From assembly GCF_052857255.1 (NCBI RefSeq), contig NW_027526748.1:1-64000 (forward strand): a DNA stretch of 64,000 bases, in the 5' to 3' direction. The stretch is from Amblyomma americanum. Lineage: Eukaryota > Arthropoda > Arachnida > Ixodida > Ixodidae. The notes under the pieces were generated by a model, which searched no databases, was not told the origin of the DNA, and saw nothing but the letters and a program-made list of their open reading frames with translations. The translations under genes and the position numbers were made by a program. Each line of letters begins with the position of its first letter. Within the stretch, counting starts at the first letter, position 1. This document shows positions 12,801 through 25,320 of the stretch, in pieces.

Positions 12801-15800
12801 AGCTAAATCTGAACACATCGGTTTTACAAGTGTCCCTGTGACACGCGTCAAAACTTTTTCTCTTATAACTGCGCGAAAAGCATGTATTCTTGCTTAATAC
12901 AGCGAAACAAGCTGTTTTAGACCGAAACGAGCTAAATCACAACACATCGGTTTTACAAGTGTTCCTCTGATAAGCGTCAAAACTTTTTCTCTTATAACTG
13001 CGCGAAAAGCATGTATTCGTGCTTAATACAACGAAACAAGCTGTTTTAGACCAAAACGAGCTAGATCTGAACTCATCGGTTTTCCAAGTGTCCATGTGAT
13101 ACGCGTCAAAACTTTTTCTCTTATAACTGCGCGAAAAGCATGTATTCGTGCTTAATACAACGAAACAAGCTGTTTTAGTCCGAAAAGAGTTAAATCTGAA
13201 CACATCGGTTTTACAGTGTTCCTCTGATACGCGTCAAAACTTTTTCTCTTATAACTGCGCGAAAAGCATGTATTCTTGCTTAATACAACGAAACAAGCTG
13301 TTTTAGACCGAAACGAGCCAAATCACAACACATCGGTATTACAAGTGTTCCACGTGATACTCGTCAAAACTTTTTCTCTTATAACTGCGCGAAAAGCATG
13401 TATTCGTGCTTAATAAAACGAAACAAGCTGTTTTTGACCGAAACGGGCTAAATCTGAACACATCGGTTTTACAAGTATTCACGTGATACTCGTCAAAACT
13501 TTTTCTCTTATAACTGCGCGAAAAGCATGTATTCTTGCTTAATACAACGAAACAAGCTGTTTTAGACCGGAACGAGCTAAATCACAACAAATCGGTTTTA
13601 CAAGTGTCTCTCTAATACGCGTCAAAACTTTTTCTCTTATAACTGCGCGAAAAGCATGTATTCTTGCTTAATACAACGAAACAAGCTGTTTTAGACCGAA
13701 ACGAGCTAAATCTGAACACATCGGTTTTACAAGTATCCACGTGATACTCGTCAAAACGTTTTCTCTTATAACTGCGCGAAAAGCATGTATTCTTGCCTAA
13801 TACAGCGAAACAAGCTGTTTTAGACCGAAATGAGCTAAATCACAACACATCGGTTTTACAAGTGTTCCTCTGATACGCGTCAAAACTTTTTCTTTTATAA
13901 CTGCGCGAAAAGCATGTATTCTTGCTTAATACAGCGAATCAAGCTGTTTTAGACCGAAACGAGCTAAATCACAACACATCGGTATTACAAGTGTTCCACG
14001 TGATACTCGTCAAAACTTTTTCTCTTATAACGGCGCGAAAAGCATGTATTCGTGCCTAATACAACCAAACAAGCTGTTTTAGACCGAAACGAGCTAAATC
14101 TGAACACATCGGTTTTACAAGTATCCACGTGATACTCGTCAAAACTTTTTCTCTTATAACTGCGCGAAAAGCATGTATTCTTGCTTAATACAACGAAACA
14201 AGCTGTTTTAGACCGAAACGAGCTAAATCACAACACATCGGTTTTACAAGTGTCTCTCTAATACGCGTCAAATTTTTTTCTCTTATAACTGCGAGAAAAG
14301 CATGTATTCTTGCTTAATACAGCGAAACAAGCTGTTTTAGACCGAAACGAGCAAAATCACAACACATCGGTTTTACAATTGTTCCTCTGATACGCGTCTA
14401 AACTTTTTCTCTTATAACTGCGCGAAAAGCATGTATTCGTGCTTAATACAGCGAAACAAGCTGTTTTAGACCGAAACGAGCTAAATCACAACACATCGGT
14501 TTTACAAGTGTTCCTCTGATACGCGTCAAAACTTTTTCTCTTATAACTGCGCGAAAAGCATGTATTCGTGCTTAATACAACGAAACAAGCTGTTTTAGAC
14601 CAAAACGAGCTAAATCTGAACACATCGGTTTTACAAGTGTCCCTGTGACACGCGTCAAAACTTTTTCTCTTATAACTGCGCGAAAAGCATGTATTCTTGC
14701 TTAATACAACGAAACAAGCTGTTGTAGACCGAAATGAGCTAAATCACAACACATCGGTTTTACAAGTGTTCCTCTGATACGCGTCAAAACGTTTTCTCTT
14801 ATAACTGCGCGAAAAGCATGTATTCTTGCTTAATACAACGAAACAAGCTGTTTTAGACCGAAACGAGCTAAATCACAACACATCGGTTTTACAAGTGTCT
14901 CCCTGATACGCGTCAAAACTTTTCTTCTATAACTGCGCGTAAAGCATGTATTCGTGCTTAATACAACAAAACAAGCTGTTTTAGACCGAAACGAGCTAAA
15001 TCTGAACACATCGGTTTTACAAGTCTTCCTCTGATACGCGTCAAAACTTTTTCTCTTATAACTGCGCGAAAAGCATGTATTCTTGCTTAATACAGCGAAA
15101 CAAGCTGTTTTAGACCGAAACGAGCTAAATCTGAACACATCGGTTTTACAAGTGTCCCTGTGACACGCGTCAAAACTTTTTCTCTTATAACTGCGCGAAA
15201 AGCATGTATTCTTGCTTAATACAGCGAAACAAGCTGTTTTAGACCGAAACGAGCTAAATCACAACACATCGGTTTTACAAGTGTTCCTCTGATACGCGTC
15301 TAAACTTTTTCTCTTATAACTGCGCGAAAAGCATGTATTCGTGCTAAATACAACGAAACAAGCTGTTTTAGACCGAAACGAGCTAAATCTGAACACATCG
15401 GTTTTACAAGTGTCCCTGTGACACGCGTCAAAACTTTTTCTCTTATAACTGCGCGAAAAGCATGTATTCTTGCTTAATACAGCGAAACAAGCTGTTTTAG
15501 ACCGAAACGAGATAAATCACAACACATCGGTTTTACAAGTGTTCCTCTGATACGCGTCAAAACTTTTTCTCTTATAACTGCGCGAAAAGCATGTATTCGT
15601 GCTTAATACAACGAAACAAGCTGTTTTAGACCAAAACGAGCTAGATCTGAACACATCGGTTTTCCAAGTGTCCATGTGATACGCGTCAAAACTTTTTCTC
15701 TTATAACTGCGCGAAAAGCATGTATTCGTGCTTAATACAACGAAACAAGCTGTTTTAGTCCGAAAAGAGTTAAATCTGAACACATCGGTTTTACAAGTGT

Positions 15801-17032
15801 TCCTCTGATACGCGTCAAAACTTTTTCTTTTATAACTGCGCGAAAAGCATGTATTCTTGCTTAATACAGCGAATCAAGCTGTTTTAGACCGACACGAGCT
15901 AAATCACAACACATCGGTATTACAAGTGTTCCACGTGATACTCGTCAAAACTTTTTCTCTTATAACGGCGCGAAAAGCATGTATTCGTGCTTAATACAAC
16001 CAAACAAGCTGTTTTAGACCGAAACGAGCTAAATCTGAACACATCGGTTTTACAAGTATCCACGTGATACTCGTCAAAACTTTTTCTCTTATAACTGCGC
16101 GAAAAGCATGTATTCTTGCTTAATACAACGAAACAAGCTGTTTTAGACCGAAACGAGCTAAATCACAACACATCGGTTTTACAAGTGTCTCTCTAATACG
16201 CGTCAAATTTTTTTCTCTTATAACTGCGCGAAAAGCATGTATTCTTGCTTAATACAGCGAAACAAGCTGTTTTAGACCGAAACGAGCTAAATCACAACAC
16301 ATCGGTTTTACAATTGTTCCTCTGATACGCGTCTAAACTTTTTCTCTTATAACTGCGCGAAAAGCATGTATTCGTGCTTAATACAGCGAAACAAGCTGTT
16401 TTAGACCGAAACGAGCTAAATCACAACACATCGGTTTTACAAGTGTTCCTCTGATACGCGTCAAAACTTTTTCTCTTATAACTGCGCGAAAAGCATGTAT
16501 TCGTGCTTAATACAACGAAACAAGCTGTTTTAGACCAAAACGAGCTAAATCTGAACACATCGGTTTTCCAAGTGTCCATGTGATACGCGTCAAAACTTTT
16601 TCCCTTATAACTGCGCGAAAAGCATGTATTCGTGCTTAATACAACGAAACAAGCTGTTTTAGACCGAAACGAGTTAAATCTGAGCACATCGGTTTTACAA
16701 GTGTCCCTGTGACACGCGTCAAAACTTTTTCTCTTATAACTGCGCGAAAAGCATGTATTCTTGCTTAATACAACGAAACAAGCTGTTGTAGACCGAAATG
16801 AGCTAAATCACAACACATCGGTTTTACAAGTGTTCCTCTGATACGCGTCAAAACTTTTTCTCTTATAAGTGCGCGAAAAGCATGTATTCTTGCTTAATAC
16901 AGCGAAACAAGCTGTTTTAGACCGAAACGAGCTAAATCACAACACGTCGGTATTACAAGTATCCACGTGATACTCGTCAAAACTTTTTCTCTTATAACTG
17001 CGCGAAAAGCATGTATTCTTGCTTAATACAAC
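9851..17032. repeat. Array segment colinear with 28.0-37.9 kb
   Basis: About 56 monomers. From 10.4 kb the order and private variants follow those starting at 28.0 kb. Shared markers include gtgctaaatac (10.56, 28.25 kb), A1 with ctcctataac (10.79, 28.48), cgatacaag (11.48, 29.16), gaaactagc (12.02, 29.70), gaactcatcgg (13.07, 33.20), a one-base loss in ttttacagtg (13.21, 33.34), gaccggaacgagc (13.57, 33.70) and gcgagaaaagc (14.29, 34.42). Offsets step by whole monomers (for example 20,131, then 20,261, then about 20,907), showing gains or losses of one and of five units since duplication. Confidence 0.82.
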
Positions 17033-18191
17033 GAAACAAGCTGTTTTAGACCGAAACGAGCTAAATCACAACACATCGGTTTTACAAGTGTCTCCCTGAT
17101 ACGCGTCAAAACTTTTTCTTCTATAACTGCGCGTAAAGCATGTATTCGTGCTTAATACAACAAAACAAGCTGTTTTAGACCGAAACGAGCTAAATCTGAA
17201 CACATCGGTTTTACAAGTGTTCCTCTGATACGCGTCAAAACTTTTTCTCTTATAACTGCGCGAAAAGCATGTATTCTTGCTTAATACAGCGAAACAAGCT
17301 GTTTTAGACCGAAACGAGCTAAATCACAACACATCGGTTTTACAAGTGTTCCTCTGATACGCAAAACTTTTTCTCTTATAACTGCGCGAAAAGCATGTAT
17401 TCGTGCTTAATACAGCGAAACAAGCTGTTTTAGACCGAAACGAGCTAAATCACAACACATCGGTTTTACAAGTGTTCCTCTGATACGCGTCAAAACTTTT
17501 TCTCTTATAACTGCGCGAAAAGCATGTATTCGTGCTTAATACAACGAAACAAGCTGTTTTAGACCAAAACGAGCTAAATCTGAACACATCGGTTTTCCAA
17601 GTGTCCATGTGATACGCGTCAAAACTTTTTCCCTTATAACTGCGCGAAAAGCATGTATTCGTGCTTAATACAACGAAACAAGCTGTTTTAGTCCGAAAAG
17701 AGTTAAATCTGAACACATCGGTTTTACAAGTGTTCCTCCGATACGCGTCAAAACTTTTACTCTTATAACTGCGCGAAAAGCATGTATTCTTGCTTAATAC
17801 AACGAAACAAGCTGTTTTAGACCGAAACGAGCCAAATCACAACACATCGGTATTACAAGTGTTCCACGTGATACTCGTCAAAACTTTTTCTCTTATAACT
17901 GCGCGAAAAGCATGTATTCGTGCTTAATACAACGAAACAAGCTGTTTTAGACCGAAACGAGCTAAATCTGAACACATCGGTTTTACAAGTGTCCCTGTGA
18001 CACGCGTCAAAACTTTTTCTCTTATAACTGCGCGAAAAGCATGTATTCTTGCTTAATACAACGAAACAAGCTGTTTTAGACCGAAATGAGCTAAATCACA
18101 ACACATCGGTTTTACAAGTGTTCCTCTGATACGCGTCAAAACTTTTTCTCTTATAACTGCGCGAAAAGCATGTATTCTTGCTTAATACAGC
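17033..18191. repeat. 9-monomer tandem duplication, copy 1 (1,159 bp)
   Basis: Order: A5 (tctccctgatacgcg, with cttctataac and gcgtaaagc), B with gttcctctg, A1 lacking gtc (gatacgcaaaac), A1, B3, B with gtccgaaaagagtt, A2 preceded by ctccgatacgcg and cttttactc, B1, A1. The length is 9 x 129 with +1 for the A2 unit and -3 for the missing gtc, which gives exactly 1,159. Confidence 0.92.
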
Positions 18192-19350
18192 GAAACAAGC
18201 TGTTTTAGACCGAAACGAGCTAAATCACAACACATCGGTTTTACAAGTGTCTCCCTGATACGCGTCAAAACTTTTTCTTCTATAACTGCGCGTAAAGCAT
18301 GTATTCGTGCTTAATACAACAAAACAAGCTGTTTTAGACCGAAACGAGCTAAATCTGAACACATCGGTTTTACAAGTGTTCCTCTGATACGCGTCAAAAC
18401 TTTTTCTCTTATAACTGCGCGAAAAGCATGTATTCTTGCTTAATACAGCGAAACAAGCTGTTTTAGACCGAAACGAGCTAAATCACAACACATCGGTTTT
18501 ACAAGTGTTCCTCTGATACGCAAAACTTTTTCTCTTATAACTGCGCGAAAAGCATGTATTCGTGCTTAATACAGCGAAACAAGCTGTTTTAGACCGAAAC
18601 GAGCTAAATCACAACACATCGGTTTTACAAGTGTTCCTCTGATACGCGTCAAAACTTTTTCTCTTATAACTGCGCGAAAAGCATGTATTCGTGCTTAATA
18701 CAACGAAACAAGCTGTTTTAGACCAAAACGAGCTAAATCTGAACACATCGGTTTTCCAAGTGTCCATGTGATACGCGTCAAAACTTTTTCCCTTATAACT
18801 GCGCGAAAAGCATGTATTCGTGCTTAATACAACGAAACAAGCTGTTTTAGTCCGAAAAGAGTTAAATCTGAACACATCGGTTTTACAAGTGTTCCTCCGA
18901 TACGCGTCAAAACTTTTACTCTTATAACTGCGCGAAAAGCATGTATTCTTGCTTAATACAACGAAACAAGCTGTTTTAGACCGAAACGAGCCAAATCACA
19001 ACACATCGGTATTACAAGTGTTCCACGTGATACTCGTCAAAACTTTTTCTCTTATAACTGCGCGAAAAGCATGTATTCGTGCTTAATACAACGAAACAAG
19101 CTGTTTTAGACCGAAACGAGCTAAATCTGAACACATCGGTTTTACAAGTGCCCCTGTGACACGCGTCAAAACTTTTTCTCTTATAACTGCGCGAAAAGCA
19201 TGTATTCTTGCTTAATACAACGAAACAAGCTGTTTTAGACCGAAATGAGCTAAATCACAACACATCGGTTTTACAAGTGTTCCTCTGATACGCGTCAAAA
19301 CTTTTTCTCTTATAACTGCGCGAAAAGCATGTATTCTTGCTTAATACAGC
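18192..19350. repeat. 9-monomer tandem duplication, copy 2 (1,159 bp)
   Basis: It is nearly identical to the copy before it, including the 3-bp gtc loss and the ctccgatacgcg and cttttactc variants. I noted one difference, gtgcccctg for gtgtccctg near 19.15 kb. The colinear region at 38.0-39.1 kb has only one copy of this 9-mer, so the duplication arose after the long-range duplication that relates the two regions, or one copy was lost there. Confidence 0.92.
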
Positions 19351-20642
19351 GAAACAAGCTGTTTTAGACCGAAACGAGCTAAATCACAACACATCGGTAT
19401 AACAAGTGTTCCACGTGATACTCGTCAAAACGTTTTCTCTTATAACTGCGCGAAAATCATGTATTCGTGCTTAATACAACGAAACAAGCTGTTTTAGACC
19501 GAAACGAGCTAAATCTGAACACTTCGGTTTTACAAGTATCCACGTGATACTCGTCAAAACTTTTTCTCTTATAACTGCGCGAAAAGCATGTATTCTTGCT
19601 TAATACAACGAAACAAGCTGTTTTAGACCGAAACGAGCTAAATCACAACACATCGGTTTTACAAGTGTCTCTCTGATACGCGTCAAAACTTTTTCTTCTA
19701 TAACTGCGCGTAAAGCATGTATTCTTGCTTAATACAACGAAACAAGCTGTTTTAGACCGAAACGAGCTAAATCTGAACACATCGGTTTTACAAGTATCCA
19801 CGTGATACTCGTAAAAACTTTCTCTCTTATAACTGCGCGAAAAGCATGTATTCTTGCTTAATACAACGAAACAAGCTGTTTTAGACCGAAACGAGCTAAA
19901 TCATAACACATCGGTTTTACAAGTGTCTCTCTAATAGGCGTCAAAACTTTTTCTTCTATAACTGCGCGTAAAGCATGTATTCGTGCTTAATACAACGAAA
20001 CAAGTTGTTTTAGACCGAAACGAGCTAAATCTGAACACATCGGTTTTACAAGTGTCCCTGTGACACGCGTCAAAACTTTTTCTCTTATAACTGCGCGAAA
20101 AGCATGTATTCTTGCTTAATACAGCGAAACAAGCTGTTTTAGACCGAAACGAGCTTAATCACAACGCAAAAGTTTTACAAGTGTTCCTCTAAAACGCGTC
20201 AAAACTTTTTCTCTTATAACTGCGCGAAAAGCATGTATTCTTGCTTAATACTACGAAACAAGCTGTTTTACACCGAAACGAGCTAAATCACAACACATCG
20301 GTTTTACAAGTGTTCCTCTGATACGCGTCTAAACTTTTTCTCCTATAACTGCGCGAAAAGCATGTATTCCTGCTTAATACAACGAAACAAGCTGTTTCAG
20401 ACCGAAACGAGCTAAATCTGAACACATCGGTTTTACAAGTGTTCCTCTGATACGCGTCAAAACTTTTTCTCTTATAACTGCGGGAAAAGCATGTATTCTT
20501 GCTTAATACAGCGAAACAAGCTGTTTTAAACCGAAACGAGCTAAATCACAACACATCGGTATTACAAGTGTTCCACGTGATACTCGTCAAAACTTTTTCT
20601 CTTATAACTGCGCGAAAAGCATGTATTCTTGCTTAATACAGC
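19351..20642. repeat. Array segment colinear with 39.1-40.4 kb
   Basis: Ten units with private variants shared with 39.1-40.4 kb: cggtataacaag, gcgaaaatcatg, acacttcgg, ctcgtaaaaac with ctttctctctt, aataggcg, ttttacaccg, and gcgggaaaagc. Differences include acgcaaaag here against acacaaagg there. The match breaks near 20.6 kb, where about three extra units enter before it resumes at 20.93 kb. Confidence 0.83.
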
Positions 20643-22707
20643 GAAACAAGCTGTTTTAGACCGAAACGAGCTAAATCACAACACATCGGTTTTACAAGTG
20701 TTCCTCTGATACGCGTCAAAACTTTTTCTCTTATAACGGCGCGAAAAGCATGTATTCTTGCTTAATACAGCGAAACAAGCTGTTTTAGACCGAAACGAGC
20801 TAAATCACAGCACATCGGTATTACAAGTGTTCCACGTGATACTCGTCAAAACTTTTTCTCTTTTAACTGCGGGAAAAGCATGTATTCGTGCTTAATACAA
20901 CGAAACAAGTTGTTTTAGACCGAAACGAGCTAAATCTGAACACATCGGTTTTGCAAGTATCCACGTGATAATCGTCAAAACTTTTTCTCTTATAACTGCG
21001 CGAAAAGCATGTATTCTTGCTTAGTACAACGAAACAAGCTGTTTTAGACCGAAACGAGCTAAATCACAACACATCGGTTTTACAAGTGTCTCTGATACGC
21101 GTCAAAACTTTTTCTTCTATAACTGCGCGTAAAGCATGTATTCGTGCTTAATAGAACGAAACAAGCTGTTTTAGACCGAAACGAGCTAAATCTGAACACA
21201 TCGGTTTTACAAGTGTTCCTCTGATACGCGTCAAAACTTTTTCTCTTATAACTGCGCGAAAAGCATGTATTCTTGCTTAATACTGCGAAACAAGCTGTTT
21301 TAGACCGAAACGAGCTAAATCACAACACATCGGTTTTACAAGTGTTCCTCTGATACGCGTCAAAACTTTTTCTCTTATAATGGCGCGAAAAGCATGTATT
21401 CTTGCTTAATACAGCGAAACAAGCTGTTTTAGACCGAAACGAGCTAAATCACAACACATCGGTTTTACAAGTGTTCCTCTGATACGCGTCAAAACTTTTT
21501 CTCTTATAACTGCGCGAAAAGCATGTATTGTTGCCTAATACAGCGAAACAAGCTGTTTTAGACCGAAATGAGCTAAATCACAACACATCGGTTTTACAAG
21601 TGTTCCTCTGATACGCGTCAAAACTTTTTCTCTTATAACGGCGCGAAAAGCATGTATTCTTGCTTAATACAGCGAAACAAGCTGTTTTAGACCGAAACGA
21701 GCTAAATCACAACACATCGGTATTACAAGTGTTCCACGTGATACTCGTCAAAACTTTTTCTCTTTTAACTGCGGGAAAAGCATATATTCGTGCTTAATAC
21801 AACGAAACAAGTTGTTTTAGACCGAAACGAGCTAAATCTGAACACATCGGTTTTACAAGTGTCCTTGTGACATGCCTTTAAAACTTTTTCTCTTATAACT
21901 GCGCGAAAAGCATGTATTCCTGCTTAATACAGCGAAACAAGCTGTTTTAGACCAAAACGAGCTAAATCACAATACATCGGTTTTACAAGTGTTCCTCTGA
22001 TACGCGTCAAATTTTTTCTCTTATAACTGCGCGAAAAGCATGTATTCTTGCTTAATACAGCGAAACAAGCTGTTTTAGACCGAAACGAGCTAGATCTGAA
22101 CACATCGGTTTTCCAAGTGTCCATGTGATACGCGTCAAAACTTTTTCTCTTATAACTGCGCGAAAAGCATGTATTCGTGCTTAATACAACGAAACAAGCT
22201 GTTTTAGTCCGAAAAGAGTTAAATCTGAACACATCGGTTTTACAAGTGTCTCTCTGATACGCGTCAAAACTTTTTCTTCTATAACTGTGCGTAAAGCATG
22301 TATTCTTGCTTAATACAACGAAACAAGCTGTTTTAGACCGAAACGAGCTAAATCTGAACACATCGGTTTTACAAGTGTTCCTCTGATACGCGTCAAAACT
22401 TTTTCTCTTATAACTGCGCGAAAAGCATGTATTCTTGCTCAATACAGCGAAACAAGCTGTTTTAGACCGAAACGAGCTAAATCACAACACATCGGTATTA
22501 CAAGTGTTCCACGTGATACTCGTCAAAAATTTTTCTCTTATAACTGCGCGAAAAGCATGTATTCGTGCTTAATACAACGAAACAAGCTGTTTTAGACCGA
22601 AACGAGCTAAATCTGAACACATCGGTTTTACAAGTATCCACGTGATACTCGTCAAAACTTTTTCTCTTATAACTGCGCGAAAAGCATGTATTCTTGCTTA
22701 ATACAGC
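20643..22707. repeat. 16-monomer tandem duplication, copy 1 (2,065 bp)
   Basis: Sixteen units with markers ataacggcgcg, atcacagcacatcgg, ttttaactgcgggaaaagc, gataatcg, a shortened gtgtctctgatacgcg A unit, cttaatagaacg, ataatggcgcg, tattgttgcctaatac, catatattcg, and gtccttgtgacatgcc with tttaaaac. All recur 2,065 bp later. The segment contains the longest minus-strand open frame of the window (172 codons, 21,924-22,442), which exists because four consecutive units carry no frame-shifting indel or stop. Confidence 0.92.
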
Positions 22708-24773
22708 GAAACAAGCTGTTTTAGACCGAAACGAGCTAAATCACAACACATCGGTTTTACAAGTGTTCCTCTGATACGCGTCAAAACTTTTTCTCTTATA
22801 ACGGCGCGAAAAGCATGTATTCTTGCTTAATACAGCGAAACAAGCTGTTTTAGACCGAAACGAGCTAAATCACAGCACATCGGTATTACAAGTGTTCCAC
22901 GTGATACTCGTCAAAACTTTTTCTCTTTTAACTGCGGGAAAAGCATGTATTCGTGCTTAATACAACGAAACAAGTTGTTTTAGACCGAAACGAGCTAAAT
23001 CTGAACACATCGGTTTTACAAGTATCCACGTGATAATCGTCAAAACTTTTTCTCTTATAACTGCGCGAAAAGCATGTATTCTTGCTTAGTACAACGAAAC
23101 AAGCTGTTTTAGACCGAAACGAGCTAAATCACAACACATCGGTTTTACAAGTGTCTCTGATACGCGTCAAAACTTTTTCTTCTATAACTGCGCGTAAAGC
23201 ATGTATTCGTGCTTAATAGAACGAAACAAGCTGTTTTAGACCGAAACGAGCTAAATCTGAACACATCGGTTTTACAAGTGTTCCTCTGATACGCGTCAAA
23301 ACTTTTTCTCTTATAACTGCGCGAAAAGCATGTATTCTTGCTTAATACTGCGAAACAAGCTGTTTTAGACCGAAACGAGCTAAATCACAACACATCGGTT
23401 TTACAAGTGTTCCTCTGATACGCGTCAAAACTTTTTCTCTTATAATGGCGCGAAAAGCATGTATTCTTGCTTAATACAGCGAAACAAGCTGTTTTAGACC
23501 GAAACGAGCTAAATCACAACACATCGGTTTTACAAGTGTTCCTCTGATACGCGTCAAAACTTTTTCTCTTATAACTGCGCGAAAAGCATGTATTGTTGCC
23601 TAATACAGCGAAACAAGCTGTTTTAGACCGAAATGAGCTAAATCACAACACATCGGTTTTACAAGTGTTCCTCTGATACGCGTCAAAACTTTTTCTCTTA
23701 TAACGGCGCGAAAAGCATGTATTCTTGCTTAATACAGCGAAACAAGCTGTTTTAGACCGAAACGAGCTAAATCACAACACATCGGTATTACAAGTGTTCC
23801 ACGTGATACTCGTCAAAACTTTTTCTCTTTTAACTGCGGGAAAAGCATATATTCGTGCTTAATACAACGAAACAAGTTGTTTTAGACCGAAACGAGCTAA
23901 ATCTGAACACATCGGTTTTACAAGTGTCCTTGTGACATGCCTTTAAAACTTTTTCTCTTATAACTGCGCGAAAAGCATGTATTCCTGCTTAATACAGCGA
24001 AACAAGCTGTTTTAGACCAAAACGAGCTAAATCACAATACATCGGTTTTACAAGTGTTCCTCTGATACGCGTCAAATTTTTTTCTCTTATAACTGCGCGA
24101 AAAGCATGTATTCTTGCTTAATACAGCGAAACAAGCTGTTTTAGACCGAAACGAGCTAGATCTGAACACATCGGTTTTCCAAGTGTCCATGTGATACGCG
24201 TCAAAACTTTTTCTCTTATAACTGCGCGAAAAGCATGTATTCGTGCTTAATACAACGAAACAAGCTGTTTTAGTCCGAAAAGAGTTAAATCTGAACACAT
24301 CGGTTTTACAAGTGTCTCTCTGATACGCGTCAAAACTTTTTCCTCTATAACTGTGCGTAAAGCATGTATTCTTGCTTAATACAACGAAACAAGCTGTTTT
24401 AGACCGAAACGAGCTAAATCTGAACACATCGGTTTTACAAGTGTTCCTCTGATACGCGTCAAAACTTTTTCTCTTATAACTGCGCGAAAAGCATGTATTC
24501 TTGCTCAATACAGCGAAACAAGCTGTTTTAGACCGAAACGAGCTAAATCACAACACATCGGTATTACAAGTGTTCCACGTGATACTCGTCAAAAATTTTT
24601 CTCTTATAACTGCGCGAAAAGCATGTATTCGTGCTTAATACAACGAAACAAGCTGTTTTAGACCGAAACGAGCTAAATCTGAACACATCGGTTTTACAAG
24701 TATCCACGTGATACTCGTCAAAACTTTTTCTCTTATAACTGCGCGAAAAGCATGTATTCTTGCTTAATACAGA
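22708..24773. repeat. 16-monomer tandem duplication, copy 2 (2,066 bp)
   Basis: Every marker of copy 1 is present in the same order at an offset of 2,065, rising to 2,066 after a one-base T-run difference near 24.07 kb (aaattttttt against aaatttttt). Other differences are few: ttttacaag for ttttgcaag near 23.0 kb and cctctataac for cttctataac near 24.34 kb. The ordered sharing of private variants shows direct tandem duplication. Confidence 0.92.
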
Positions 24774-25320
24774 GAAACAAGCTGTTTTAGACCGAAATGA
24801 GCTAAATCACAACACATCGGTTTTACAAGTGTTCCTCTGATACGCGTCAAAACTTTTTTTTTATAACTGCGCGAAAAGCATGTATTCTTGCCTAATACAG
24901 CGAATCAAGCTGTTTTAGACCGAAACGAGCTAAATCACAACACATCGGTATTACAAGTGTTCCACGTGATACTCGTCAAAACGTTTTCTCTTATAATTGC
25001 GCGAAAAGCATGTATTCGTGCTTAATACAACGAAACAAGCTGTTTTAGACCAAAACGAGCTAAATCTGAACACATCGGTTTTACAAGTATCCACGTGATA
25101 CTCGTCAAAACTTTTTCTCTTATAACTGCGCGAAAAGCATGTATTCTTGCTTAATACAACGAAACAAGCTGTTTTAGACCGAAACGAGCTAAATCACAAC
25201 ACATCGGTTTTACAAGTGTCTCTCTAATACGCGTCAAAACTTTTTCTCTTATAACTGCGCGAAAAGCATGTATTCTTGCTTAATACAACGAAACAAGCTG
25301 TTTTAGACCGAAACGAGCTA
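24774..25320. repeat. Short mixed A/B stretch
   Basis: About four units following cagagaaacaag: A1 with a shortened T run and ttataactg, A2 with aaaacgttttc and ataattgcg, B2, A3. They resemble 4.63-5.1 kb, which has the same cagagaaac start and the same order. No gene is seen. Confidence 0.82.

Noticed and set aside
21924..22442. Minus-strand open frames of 60-172 codons across the window as protein genes
   Set aside because: They are translations of the 43-codon satellite period, repeat the same peptide with unit spacing, start and stop according to monomer variants, and shift phase at 130-bp units. No signal peptide, known domain or codon signature is seen.
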